Assembly: GCF_034355335.1 (NCBI RefSeq)
Contig: NZ_CP136422.1
Location: forward strand, 3,382,501-3,446,500
Direction: 5' to 3'
Source of the DNA: Blautia coccoides
GTDB taxonomy: Bacteria; Bacillota; Clostridia; Lachnospirales; Lachnospiraceae
DNA length: 64,000 nt
The notes under the pieces are model-generated. The model had not been told where the DNA came from and ran no database searches. It saw nothing but the letters and a program-made list of their open reading frames with translations. The position numbers were made by a program, and so were the translations under genes. Shown one piece after another: positions 1 to 8,036 of the stretch. How positions within the stretch are numbered: position 1 is the stretch's first letter; each line of letters starts with the position of its first letter.

Positions 1-52
1 CTGTCAGGAACCCTGTGACCAGTTGGGCAAAATCAGTAGAATTCGTGTTCAT
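1..52 (-). CDS. Third tyrosine recombinase of the RIT trio (N-terminus only)
   Basis: An ATG on the minus strand at 52 opens a frame that runs off the window edge; the first residues read MNTNSTDFAQLVTGFLT. It overlaps the 3' end of the second recombinase gene by 20 bp, the tight overlap expected in RIT operons. Only 17 codons are visible, so the family assignment rests on context. Confidence 0.55.
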   Translation of the reverse strand, partial: MNTNSTDFAQLVTGFLT

Positions 53-1016
53 AGAACGCCACCTCCTGGATGATATCCGGAAAGGCCGCTTCCAGATGTT
101 CTCGAACAAACGGGAATGCTGCAGACGTCAGTTTCAGATAATAAGCGGTCTCTTCAAAACTTTCGTGCCCAAGCATGGTACGCATGTAAGGAAGATACGC
201 CAGCAGGTCTTTCCCTTCTTTTGACCACTTTAAGAGAAGGTTCACACAGTAAGTATGCCGGAAGTCATGGATGCGGGGACCACGTCCTGTATGAGAGATC
301 CTAGCTTTGTCCAGATACCGCCGGAAGTTATGGTACAGGTTCTGCAGTGTCATTTCACGCCCGGGCCGCACCAGAAAAAAGAATTCATCCTCCGGTGAGC
401 TGCTGTGGATCTGATCCTTCAGTTCCACACATCTGGAAACAAGATCCGGATGGATCGGTACGAGCCGGTCCTTCTGGTTTTTTCCCGAAAGGACCCGGAT
501 ATAGCCATTTGCGAGGTCTACGTCCTGGATCTTTGCCAGTCGCAGCTCGGATACCCTCATTCCACTTGTATAAAGGATCCGAAAAAACACCGGCATGACA
601 AGGGCCCGGTAGGGGCACTCGGATGGTACAGACTGGCTGGCATCAACCGCAGTAAAAAAGCGTTCCAGCTCGTCCGGGGTGTAGATATGTGCGTCATATT
701 TCTCCGGATGCCTTGTCAGTCCATGAGGAGGTATATATGCAGGTATCCCCACGCTGTTGAGATATTTGCAGAATACACGGAGGCTGCTGATCCTGTGGGC
801 ATGATTCGCTGCACTTTCGTAGCTGCGTTTCTGACACCAATGATCACAGAGATCCTGGGAAATCCTCTTTTCAGTAAGCTGATGTTGGCAGAAAAACGTA
901 TCGATCCTGCGGAATGCGGCAGTCTCTGCTTCATATTTGAATCCCAGGGACTGTTTTAAAGTGATCAGTCCACAGAATTCATCCCGGAAAACGCTGTTGA
1001 ATCCCGAATCACCCAT
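33..1016 (-). CDS. Tyrosine recombinase, second of the RIT trio
   Basis: Site-specific recombinase of 327 aa with an N-terminal SAM-like core-binding domain and a C-terminal catalytic domain. The catalytic arginine lies in SGMRVSEL (near residue 150), the HxxR box is HDFRHTYC (near 250), and the second His and the Tyr nucleophile are in GHESFEETAYYLKLT. Its ATG overlaps the stop of the upstream recombinase by 8 bp, so the two are translationally coupled. It probably acts with its two partners to move the element. Confidence 0.85.
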   Translation of the reverse strand: MGDSGFNSVFRDEFCGLITLKQSLGFKYEAETAAFRRIDTFFCQHQLTEKRISQDLCDHWCQKRSYESAANHAHRISSLRVFCKYLNSVGIPAYIPPHGLTRHPEKYDAHIYTPDELERFFTAVDASQSVPSECPYRALVMPVFFRILYTSGMRVSELRLAKIQDVDLANGYIRVLSGKNQKDRLVPIHPDLVSRCVELKDQIHSSSPEDEFFFLVRPGREMTLQNLYHNFRRYLDKARISHTGRGPRIHDFRHTYCVNLLLKWSKEGKDLLAYLPYMRTMLGHESFEETAYYLKLTSAAFPFVREHLEAAFPDIIQEVAFYEHEFY

Positions 1017-2244
1017 AGGCGTTCACCGGTGGAGTCAGGACACACTCCGAAAGCTTTTTCAGATCCGTCTTCAGGTAGATGCCTGTTACATCTGTATCGG
1101 AATGGCCCATGATCGAAGTAATAACGGGGAGTGGTGTTTCCATCTCCAGAAGCATGGAACCTGCACAGTGACGCAGGGAGTGGAATCCCGAATGACGGTC
1201 CTTATCCCTGCGGATGCCTGCTTTGCGCATATGGAAGATAATCCGGTTTTCCAGATGATCGTTATCCGAAAGCGGGTCAAAAGGCGGCATATGCTTTACA
1301 AAAACCACATCCGTATCATAATACTTCGGACGTCCGTTTTTAATATAATCAATGACCGCCCAGCCTACTGCATCCGGTATAGGGAGGGAAAGCGGCTTAT
1401 GTGTTTTATGCTGGATAATGGAGAGTTTTTTATTGCTCCAGTCGAAGTTGCCAAACCGGAGATTTTTGATATCGCTGACCCTCAGCCCAAGAATACATGC
1501 CAGCAGGATCATGGCGTAATCTCTTTTCCCGATCGGACTGGAACGGTCAACTGCATGCAGCAACTCCTGCAGTTCCTCTGTTGTCCAGACAGATGGTATC
1601 TTTGACTTTTTGGATACCGTTGGCATATGTATCTCTGAAGCCAGGTCTGCGGAAACCATTCCAGTTCCCTGGAGATAGCGGAGGAAGTGGCGTATCGCAC
1701 AGACATTCTGCTCCACTGTTTTAAAACTGTATCCAGCTAATGTCCTGAGATATCCATTGCAGGTATCCAGACAGACAGCACTGACTGATCGTATTCCTTT
1801 TTGTGAAAGGTAATCCATAAATACCATAGAGATTGACGTATAATGACCGATCGTGCTTTTCGAGAGCCCTGAATTTAAAAGCGCATTGCAATAGCCAGTA
1901 TGAATACCAGCGTAATACGGATTCAGCCGGATCGGATTTTTCGAGGCATAGTATCTCCGGGTCAGTACCTGGTGGAGACGGTAATCTTCCAGCATATGTA
2001 CGACTCTCAGGATCTGTACCCGCTGCTGTGAAAGGGTTCCGTCATTATATCTGGTCTGGAATCCATACTGTTTTTCCAGATAAGCCAGCCCCCGTTCCAT
2101 ATCGAAGACTTCATCTCCGTATTCTGTCAGCAGAAACGATTGGATCTTCTTCCATTCACGTTCATAAAACTGGACGGTAACTGGATTATAGTGGTTGTCT
2201 AACAAAAGATTTTTTAATCCGTCCGTGATCTCTTGTATTGTCAT
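1009..2244 (-). CDS. Tyrosine recombinase, first of the RIT trio
   Basis: Recombinase of 411 aa; a long N-terminal arm and core-binding region precede the catalytic domain. Visible catalytic motifs are LGLRVSDIKNL (Arg), HSLRHCAGSML (HxxR) and GHSDTDVTGIYLK (His and Tyr nucleophile). The start at 2244 has an AAGGAG box seven to eight bases upstream. It is the first gene of the three-gene operon; its promoter and the element end lie in the 194 bp between 2245 and 2438. Confidence 0.87.
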   Translation of the reverse strand: MTIQEITDGLKNLLLDNHYNPVTVQFYEREWKKIQSFLLTEYGDEVFDMERGLAYLEKQYGFQTRYNDGTLSQQRVQILRVVHMLEDYRLHQVLTRRYYASKNPIRLNPYYAGIHTGYCNALLNSGLSKSTIGHYTSISMVFMDYLSQKGIRSVSAVCLDTCNGYLRTLAGYSFKTVEQNVCAIRHFLRYLQGTGMVSADLASEIHMPTVSKKSKIPSVWTTEELQELLHAVDRSSPIGKRDYAMILLACILGLRVSDIKNLRFGNFDWSNKKLSIIQHKTHKPLSLPIPDAVGWAVIDYIKNGRPKYYDTDVVFVKHMPPFDPLSDNDHLENRIIFHMRKAGIRRDKDRHSGFHSLRHCAGSMLLEMETPLPVITSIMGHSDTDVTGIYLKTDLKKLSECVLTPPVNAYG

Positions 2245-2356
2245 GGCTGCTTCTCCTTCCTGTTAGTTGATAGGTAGAGCATAGCAAAAAAGCCAATCGA
2301 TTATCAGTCTTATAGTGAACGGATTTATCCTGCATACTAAAAGGTTGAAAGCAGTA

Positions 2357-2438
2357 TTATGCGGAGTGATTTATACGAAAATGCCGGAAACAGTGCATTT
2401 ATGCTGGCCGACTCAGCATAATGAAAGTGTCCGCATAA
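2357..2438. repeat. Nested inverted repeats at the RIT element end
   Basis: Two inverted-repeat pairs are nested here. The outer pair is TTATGCGGA (2357-2365) with TCCGCATAA (2430-2438), the latter ending exactly at the junction with the intron. The inner pair is TTATGCTG (2399-2406) with CAGCATAA (2414-2421) around a 7-nt loop. All four arms share the core TTATGC. They are plausible recombinase-binding and crossover sites. Function is inferred; a matching array should exist at the other end. Confidence 0.55.
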
Positions 2439-3504
2439 GGGGGAATTATATCCCCACTACTAGCCAACATTGTTCTTAATGAGTTAGACCATTGGGTAGA
2501 AAGTCAATGGCAGGAAAATCCTGTTACAAAAAACTATGTGGTTCATATCAATAAAAGCGGTAGCCCATGTAAAAGCAACGCTTACAAAGAAATGAAGAAA
2601 ACAAAGTTAAAGGAAATGTATATGGTTCGTTATGCAGATGATTTTAGAGTTTTCTGTCGCTACAAAGAAAGTGCTGAAAAAACCAAAATAGCAATTACTC
2701 AATGGATCGAGCAACGACTAAAATTGGAAGTATCACAAGAAAAAACAAGAATTGTAAATGTTAGAAAAAGATACTCCGACTTTCTTGGTTTCAAGATTAA
2801 AATGATACCGAGAAGAAAGAAGTTAGTTGTTAAATCACATATAAGTGATAAACAATTCAAGACCCAAAAAGACAAGCTGGTATCACAGGCAAAGAAAATT
2901 GCTTCTCCCTCAAAGGGAAAAACAGAATTAGAGGAAATAAGACTTTATAATTCAATGGTATTAGGTATGCAAAATTATTATCAGATTGCAACAAATGTAA
3001 ATCTGGATTGTATGAAACTTAATAGAGCTGTAATGGCTATCTTCACTAACAGATTAGGTGCAAGCAAAAAGGGCAGATTGAGAAAAACAGGCAGACAACT
3101 TACAACAAAAGAAGCAACAAGATATGGTAAATCTAAAATGCTTCGATATGTTGCTGGCGAGGGCGAACCTATATTCCCTGTTGGATATATCCAACACAGA
3201 AAACCAATGGCAAAAGTGTATTCAGCAAACTGCTATACTCCAGAGGGAAGAAAATTTATCCATACCAATCTAAGTGTTGATAAATTACTGATGTATCAGT
3301 TGATGAAATTATCTTTGGAAAATCGCACAATAGAATACGTAGACAATCGAATTTCGCTATTTTCTGCCCAACATGGAAAATGTGCTATAACTCTGGAAGA
3401 ATTTCAACAAGCTAATGAAATACACTGTCATCATATTGTACCAACTAGGGCTGGTGGTAATGACGATTATAAAAATCTTATTTTGGTAAAAGAGGCGGTA
3501 CATC
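2439..3504 (+). pseudogene. Group II intron reverse transcriptase/maturase, 5' truncated and interrupted (first part)
   Basis: The frame opens at the junction with the RIT element and begins GGIISPLLANIVLNEL, the conserved RT block that normally follows a Gln codon. It continues through the catalytic YADD box (MVRYADDFRVF), the thumb and maturase domain X region, and an HNH endonuclease domain (EIHCHHIVPTRAGGNDDYKNL). The finger and first palm blocks are missing, and the HNH domain is broken by the IS66 element at 3505. The longer reading frame to 3578 runs into insertion-sequence DNA and is not native. The protein cannot be active as it stands. Confidence 0.88.
3497..3504. repeat. IS66 target-site duplication, left copy
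   Basis: GGTACATC directly precedes the IS end and is repeated exactly at 6189-6196 after the other end. Eight-base duplications are the norm for IS66-family elements. Joining the flanks over one copy restores the RT frame (AVHRLIHAK), which confirms the boundaries. Confidence 0.93.
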
Positions 3505-3579
3505 GTAACCGCCAAATAATAATGCGGTCAGATATAAAATTACCCCAGCCCTTTGCGAGTTGGAGTAATTCACTATAAT

Positions 3580-5196
3580 TCACATGCGATTTTTGATAGA
3601 TTGGAGTTTTTCACTCCAGGGTGCAAGCTCTGCGAGCTGAGCATCAGTCATCTCCTTCGTTGGACGATGATCCAGTAGAAATTTCAGATATTCGTAAATG
3701 TTCAGGGCGTGTGCCTTTGCCATTTCAACCATTGTATAGACTACAGCACTGGCATTGGCTCCTTCTACAGAATCACTGAACAGCCAGTTTTTACGGCCAA
3801 CTGCAAACGGACGGATCGCGTTCTCGCTGAGATTGTTTGTGAAACTACAGCGACCATCCTCCAGATAGGTCTCCGCTGTTTCCCGCCGGTTAAGGACATA
3901 ATTCACCGCTTTATCCATGCGGGTATTTCGGACTGGCTTTTGCTGCTCAATCCACGACCAGAAAGCCTCCAGAACAGGTTTTTCCTTCTCGAGACGCAGC
4001 TGCTTACGTTTTTCATAATCACCGGGATATTTTTTGTTAATGGAATCTTCTATGGCAAACAGGCGGTTACAGTACTGGACTCCCTGTACTGCTGGCTGGC
4101 TGTAATCATACTGTTTCCCTTTGGGAACGGCGTCGATAAAGTACCGGCGGATGTGTGCCCAACAGGAACATCGTTTGATATCCGGCAGGCTGTTGTAGCC
4201 CTGGTAACCATCCGTTTCCAGATATCCGTGATAGCCTTCCAGAAACTCCTTTGCATAGCTGCCACTCCTGGTTGGAGAATAGCCATATAAGATAATGGCG
4301 GAAAGACCATCTTCGCCGCTGCGGAACAGCCACATGAAGGATTGCGTCTGTGCCCGGCGATCTTCTTCCTTCAATACCTGGACTCTAGTCTCATCTGCCA
4401 TTGCAAAACTGCGCTTCAGCAGTTCCCTGTGGAAGTAATCATACATTGGCTGAAAGTAATTCCTGGAGCAATAGATAATCCAGTTGGCCAGTGTCGTCCT
4501 GCTGAACTGGGCACCATACTGTCTCCAGTCTTTCTCCTGACGGTAAAGGGGAAGTCCATTGGCGTATTTCTGATACATCGTCCATGCAACGGTGGATGCG
4601 GTCGCTGGGCCTTTTCCTACCAGGGCCTGCGGAACCTGAGACTTTACGATCACAGGTTTTTCTGTGTCTCCCAATCCTTCCTTACAGCACGGACATCCAT
4701 AACTCTGGCTGTAGTATTCGATCACTTTACATGTTGCCGGAATGAATTCCAGCTCACGGCGGACATACTCTTCACCGATCAGAACCATCTGCGTACCACA
4801 GACCGGGCAGACCTGATCTTCTTCCGGAAGAGGAATGACTACTTTTTCAACCTTCAGGCCTTTAAAAAGATCCTCATGGGTTGATTTCTTCTTGCGGGTA
4901 TGCTCCCGGATCACAGTCTCTTCTTCCAACAGGGAAAGATCTTGTTCCACTTCCGCTTCATCAAAAAGGTGCTGTTGTCCCGGAATGTCATCGGTCCTTC
5001 TTTCGCTGGAAGAACCGAAAAGCTTTTTGGTAAGATAGTCCACCTGTTCCTGAAGGGCTTTTTCATGGCTGGTTTTTTCATCAATAACAAGACGGAGAGA
5101 TCTGATCAATTCCGTCTGCTCAGAGATCATTGTTTTCAGTTGTGTTATGGTATCCTTCAGCTCTCGCAGCTGGATGTCTTTTGCACTGGAAGCCAT
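3580..5196 (-). CDS. tnpC: IS66 family transposase TnpC
   Basis: The DDE transposase of the element, 538 aa. It has an N-terminal coiled-coil region (LRELKDTITQLKTMISEQ), a zinc-binding motif (CPVCGTQM with a second Cys pair, CPCC), the central catalytic domain (MADETRVQVL, LETDGYQGYN, CSCWAHIRRYF) and a C-terminal region ending in a conserved SENAIRPFAVGRKNWLF box. An AAGGAG box precedes ATG 5196. Length is usual for the family and no frameshift was seen. Confidence 0.95.
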   Translation of the reverse strand: MASSAKDIQLRELKDTITQLKTMISEQTELIRSLRLVIDEKTSHEKALQEQVDYLTKKLFGSSSERRTDDIPGQQHLFDEAEVEQDLSLLEEETVIREHTRKKKSTHEDLFKGLKVEKVVIPLPEEDQVCPVCGTQMVLIGEEYVRRELEFIPATCKVIEYYSQSYGCPCCKEGLGDTEKPVIVKSQVPQALVGKGPATASTVAWTMYQKYANGLPLYRQEKDWRQYGAQFSRTTLANWIIYCSRNYFQPMYDYFHRELLKRSFAMADETRVQVLKEEDRRAQTQSFMWLFRSGEDGLSAIILYGYSPTRSGSYAKEFLEGYHGYLETDGYQGYNSLPDIKRCSCWAHIRRYFIDAVPKGKQYDYSQPAVQGVQYCNRLFAIEDSINKKYPGDYEKRKQLRLEKEKPVLEAFWSWIEQQKPVRNTRMDKAVNYVLNRRETAETYLEDGRCSFTNNLSENAIRPFAVGRKNWLFSDSVEGANASAVVYTMVEMAKAHALNIYEYLKFLLDHRPTKEMTDAQLAELAPWSEKLQSIKNRM

Positions 5197-5338
5197 CGTT
5201 TTCTCCTTGAATTTAACACCTTTATTATACCAGAAACACAGCCATTCCTAAAGGAAAACAAGTACTGAAAAACGCTGAATTTATAAGGAAACCTGACATT
5301 TTTCTGTGCAGGATTTTTACCAGGATCCAGATGCTTTT

Positions 5339-5680
5339 TTACTCTGCTTTGAGTGCTTTTGGCTGGTCGATATCAATTCCTGACATTAGCCAGTCGAACT
5401 CCCTCCAGGAAAGATTCCGGACTTCCGACTGCTTCCTTGGCCATTGATACCCGCCCCGGATAGACAACCGTTTATAGACCAGGACAAAACCATCCGGTTC
5501 ATGGAACAGAGCTTTGATCCTGTCCCGTCTTCTTCCACAGAACAGGAAGAGCGCACTGGATGTCGGATCCATCTTAAGCTGGTCTTCGATAATGGCACAG
5601 AGACCATCGATCGATTTGCGCATATCGGTATAGCCGCAGACAATGTAGATTTTTTCGAGGCCGGAGATATCACCTAACAT
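5339..5680 (-). CDS. tnpB: IS66 accessory protein TnpB
   Basis: Small protein of 113 aa with the family signature GYTDMRKSIDGL near the N-terminus and LFLFCGRRRDRIKAL, followed by a conserved FVLVYKRL stretch. It is required with TnpA for transposition of IS66-type elements. Its start overlaps the tnpA stop by 7 bp. A 142-bp spacer separates it from tnpC. Confidence 0.93.
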   Translation of the reverse strand: MLGDISGLEKIYIVCGYTDMRKSIDGLCAIIEDQLKMDPTSSALFLFCGRRRDRIKALFHEPDGFVLVYKRLSIRGGYQWPRKQSEVRNLSWREFDWLMSGIDIDQPKALKAE

Positions 5681-6084
5681 GAGGTCTCCCGGATCAGGCG
5701 GAGTGTCCTGGTGAGCAGGGCAGGATCGGCATCATTGCTGATGCGGATTGTTACATTATTCATGGACACTTCAATCGTATGTGAATTGTCAAGGTTCGTT
5801 TGGTGCATCTGCGATGCTATATGCTGTTCTGGAAGGTGATCCGAAACAATGTCAATGGGAACCACATCCTGTTTTGAATGCGCGATCCCACAATGACCAT
5901 AATTCGGTGCCGGGATCTGATCCGCTGCTGCTTTTCTGCAGCGGCTGACCCAGTTATAAAAAGTGCTTACTGCGATATCGTTTTCACGACACCAGTCAGC
6001 ATCTGTCATGCCGCTTTGGCGGCATTCATTGATAAGCCGGATCTGTTCCGCCATCGGAACACGGGCTTTGCGAGTAGTTGTCAT
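5674..6084 (-). CDS. tnpA: IS66 accessory protein TnpA
   Basis: Protein of 136 aa with an N-terminal helix-turn-helix of the transposase-orfA type (AEQIRLINECRQSGMTDADW, then VSTFYNWVSRCRK). It is the first gene of the IS operon, about 100 bp inside the right terminal repeat. GAGG-like bases (TAGGATAGGTT) precede its ATG. It is probably the DNA-binding partner of TnpB and TnpC. Confidence 0.88.
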   Translation of the reverse strand: MTTTRKARVPMAEQIRLINECRQSGMTDADWCRENDIAVSTFYNWVSRCRKAAADQIPAPNYGHCGIAHSKQDVVPIDIVSDHLPEQHIASQMHQTNLDNSHTIEVSMNNVTIRISNDADPALLTRTLRLIRETSC

Positions 6085-6188
6085 AACCTATCCTCCGTAA
6101 TTGTAGTGAAATAGTCTAAATATCTTTCATCTACAATTATAGAGGAAACCAGGAAAATAGAAAATCCGCAGGAATATTTGGCGCTTAC

Positions 6189-6196
6189 GGTACATC
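6189..6196. repeat. IS66 target-site duplication, right copy
   Basis: GGTACATC, identical to 3497-3504, immediately follows the right terminal repeat of the IS66 element. Confidence 0.93.
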
Positions 6197-6327
6197 GTCT
6201 AATACACGCAAAAACAGAAGAAACAATACAAAAATATATAGCTCTATTGAAACTAAATAAAGTCCAGCTCATAAGACTAAATAAATATAGAGTATTAGCT
6301 GGCAATCAAGAATTAAACTTGATATAG
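6197..6327 (+). pseudogene. Group II intron RT/maturase, C-terminal part beyond the IS66 insertion
   Basis: After the second target-site copy the RT frame resumes and reads RLIHAKTEETIQKYIALL and onward to a TAG at 6325-6327. The conserved HNH ending (VH.LIHA) is restored when the IS is removed in silico, showing this is the displaced C-terminus of the protein at 2439-3504. Confidence 0.85.
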
Positions 6328-6366
6328 GTCTACTACATAAATACTTTTCAATATAAACACGATGGA

Positions 6367-6400
6367 ACGCGGAGTGCGGTGAAAGTCGCACGCTCCGTGT
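6367..6400 (+). ncRNA. Group II intron domain V
   Basis: A 34-nt hairpin with the defining features of domain V: two 4-bp lower helices ACGC/GUGU and GGAG/CUCC, a two-base CG bulge on the 3' strand, an upper helix UGCGGU/GUCGCA and a GAAA tetraloop. The catalytic triad position reads CGC. It lies 39 nt after the RT stop, as expected. This is the active-site RNA of the intron, intact even though the rest of the intron is broken. Confidence 0.88.
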
Positions 6401-6454
6401 GAATGGGGGGAAAAGTTTGAGATATTTATAATATCAGGAACTTACCTATCCATA

Positions 6455-6655
6455 TATCAATGGTTTTTATCAAACGCACAGAGCTTAGTGCTTATGGCGA
6501 TTGTGGTTATCGGTATCTACTTAGGGTTCAAGCGTGAGTTTTCCAAACTTATCGGCTTTTTGGTAGTTGCCTTGATTGCTGTCGGCTTGGTATTCAATGC
6601 CGGTGGTGTGAAAGATGTACTATTAGAGCTGTTCAATAAGATTATCGGAGCATAA
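6455..6655 (+). pseudogene. Tn916 orf19-like small membrane protein (TcpD type), 3' exon only
   Basis: Frame ending in TAA at 6653-6655 encodes YQWFLSNAQSLVLMAIVVIG and onward to LFNKIIGA, one transmembrane helix and an amphipathic tail. It closely resembles the orf19 product of Tn916 as I recall it, a short membrane protein of the conjugation apparatus. No start codon is in frame; the coding sequence is interrupted at its N-terminus by the group II intron. With intron, RIT and IS66 in place the gene is very probably not expressed as a whole. Confidence 0.75.
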
Positions 6656-6840
6656 GTACTTTAAATAATTACTGGAATATGGTACAATTATTATTGCCCT
6701 GCCCCACTCAACTGAGAGGTTGAGTTGATATGAGGTCTACGGACGGAATGAGGGCTAAAATTCTATCAATATAGCGAGGTGAGTGTTATTATGAGTAAGA
6801 TTAGTGATTTGGCAACCGTGATAAGTTTTCTTATGATGAT

Positions 6841-7677
6841 TTGTATAAAAGTTATGAATACGAAAGTAGTAACCTCTCTGCTGTGTGGGGCTATGCAATG
6901 AGAAGAAAAAAGAGAAACAAAAAAGTTAAGAAATATAACAAATTTTTTAGTTATAACTGTACTGAAAGAAAAAATAAAAATTTTTCTTACAAAGATTTTA
7001 GTTATAGTAATTCATATAATACACGTTTTACCAATTCAATATTTTACGGAAACAGTTTTTACAAAGCTACTATGAAATATTGTGGGTTTAATGGTTGCAA
7101 ATTTAGTTTTATTGAATTTAAAAGTGTTAATTTCCGTGGTTGCAGATTTAAAGGGGCTCATTTTGAAAATGTAATTTTTGAGAATTGCAATTTATCCAAT
7201 ACGCATTTTCAAAATGCAACTTTTCAAAATGTATATCTTGTCAATACTAGTCTAAAAAGTGCAAAAGGAATACAAGATAAGGATATATTAACAAACATAA
7301 CTAATTCTAGTTTGAAACTGTTCCTTACTCCTCAGCTTTTAGAAGTTATAGAGGAAAGCAAGACAAATCCTTACATTATAGCTTCTGGAACAATTTTTCA
7401 AAAGAAAAAGGGACATTTAAGTAATGCTCAAAAAAGGGCAGAAAAATTATTGCCTAAACAAGAACGAAAGCGTCTACAAAGAGAACGTCAAACAAAACTT
7501 TTGGCACAAGCCAAACAGATGTCTTTCAATAAAGTAAGTATTATCCGCTTGTTAGATAATTTCACTGAAAGCGAAGTTGCTCAAGGTTTACATTTGGCAA
7601 CATTATCTATTGATAAAGATTTTTCATCTCTTAGTTATTTTATACCATATATAAAAAAAGCGAATAGTATCAACTAA
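6841..7677 (+). CDS. Pentapeptide-repeat protein, start uncertain, possible frameshift near 6808
   Basis: The central part (about residues 50-145) is a run of pentapeptide repeats with Phe or Leu in the middle position (FSYKDFSYSN, FKSVNFRGCRF, FENVIFENCNLS), which predicts a right-handed quadrilateral beta helix. A basic N-terminus (RRKKRNKKVKK) and a charged helical C-terminal part follow. The only good ribosome site (CGAGGTGAG) precedes ATG 6791, in another frame; adding one base in the T run at 6808-6810 would join it as MSKISDFGNRDKFSYDDL. Otherwise translation starts at TTG 6841 or ATG 6898. AT-rich compared with the surrounding conjugation genes, so probably an acquired accessory gene. 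Its function is unknown; some pentapeptide proteins protect DNA gyrase. Confidence 0.65.
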   Translation: MYKSYEYESSNLSAVWGYAMRRKKRNKKVKKYNKFFSYNCTERKNKNFSYKDFSYSNSYNTRFTNSIFYGNSFYKATMKYCGFNGCKFSFIEFKSVNFRGCRFKGAHFENVIFENCNLSNTHFQNATFQNVYLVNTSLKSAKGIQDKDILTNITNSSLKLFLTPQLLEVIEESKTNPYIIASGTIFQKKKGHLSNAQKRAEKLLPKQERKRLQRERQTKLLAQAKQMSFNKVSIIRLLDNFTESEVAQGLHLATLSIDKDFSSLSYFIPYIKKANSIN

Positions 7678-7709
7678 AGCAGTTAGTCTTAGGATTGACT
7701 GCTTTTTTC
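7677..7709 (+). terminator. Rho-independent terminator after the pentapeptide gene
   Basis: Inverted repeat AAGCAGTTAGTC / TTGACTGCTT followed by a run of six T, directly behind the stop codon of the pentapeptide-repeat gene. Confidence 0.8.
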
Positions 7710-7739
7710 TTGCCTAAAATTTCAGATTGGAGTGATGAA

Positions 7740-8036
7740 ATGAACGATATTTTTAAGGATATGCAGGTAAACGTCGGTTGTGAATACATTTCCGACCTGC
7801 CCTCTTACAAGCGTAAGGTGTGGCATGAAATGAAACGACTGAACCCTGCCAACTATGAAGAAAGACAGTTAGAAGATTTTTCAAAGTATGTGTTTGGTAT
7901 GTCGTACCAGACCATAAAAGATGTGATAAAACAACAGAAAGGACGTGAGGAACAATGCAGGAAACAAGGGTACTGGTGGAAACGAGAGGAACAACTGGCG
8001 AAGAAACAATATCATACTGGTTCGACTTGCCGATAG
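7740..8036 (+). CDS. Small Tn916-family accessory protein, unknown function
   Basis: Protein of 98 aa starting MNDIFKDMQVNVGCEYISDL, with GGAG eight bases upstream of ATG 7740. No known domain recognised. Predicted soluble, rich in charged residues. Its 3' end overlaps the next gene by 82 bp in a different frame, and the last 25 or so residues (after REEQCRKQG) may only reflect that overlap. Its place just before ardA suggests a role in establishment after transfer, but this is only context. Confidence 0.6.
   Translation: MNDIFKDMQVNVGCEYISDLPSYKRKVWHEMKRLNPANYEERQLEDFSKYVFGMSYQTIKDVIKQQKGREEQCRKQGYWWKREEQLAKKQYHTGSTCR

Larger units (their letters stand above)
1..2438 (-). mobile_element. 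RIT (recombinase-in-trio) element, partial, right end in window
   Basis: Three overlapping tyrosine recombinase genes run leftward, the hallmark of RIT elements: 411 aa, 327 aa and the start of a third. The right boundary is placed at 2438 because the next bases resume the coding frame of a group II intron reverse transcriptase at its conserved GGIISPLLANI motif, and because an inverted-repeat pair ends exactly there. The left end is outside the window. The element therefore inserted into the intron. The boundary is inferred from these two signals, not from a second copy. Confidence 0.75.
3505..6188 (-). mobile_element. Complete IS66-family insertion sequence
   Basis: Element of 2684 bp with terminal inverted repeats starting GTAACCGCC at the left and GTAAGCGCC (reverse complement) at the right; 19 of the first 23 bases match. 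Perfect 8-bp direct repeats flank it. It carries the usual tnpA, tnpB and tnpC genes on the minus strand, all intact, so it may still be mobile. It sits in the HNH domain of the intron RT. Confidence 0.95.
2439..6455 (+). mobile_element. Group II intron remnant (3' two-thirds), carrying an IS66 insertion
   Basis: The truncated RT/maturase (2439-3504 plus 6197-6327), a 34-nt domain V (6367-6400) and a domain VI-like stem, roughly 6402-6455, form the 3' part of a group II intron in the same orientation as the flanking orf19. The 5' catalytic RNA and RT N-terminus are absent from the window. The 3' splice site near 6454-6456 is an estimate, based on where orf19-like coding resumes and on a bulged A in the domain VI stem. 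Confidence 0.75.

Noticed and set aside
405..959. Long plus-strand frame of 184 codons
   Set aside because: It is antisense to the RIT recombinase at 33-1016, has no ribosome site and no family likeness.
3505..3578. C-terminal extension of the RT reading frame to 3578
   Set aside because: These codons lie inside the IS66 terminal region; the native C-terminus resumes at 6197.
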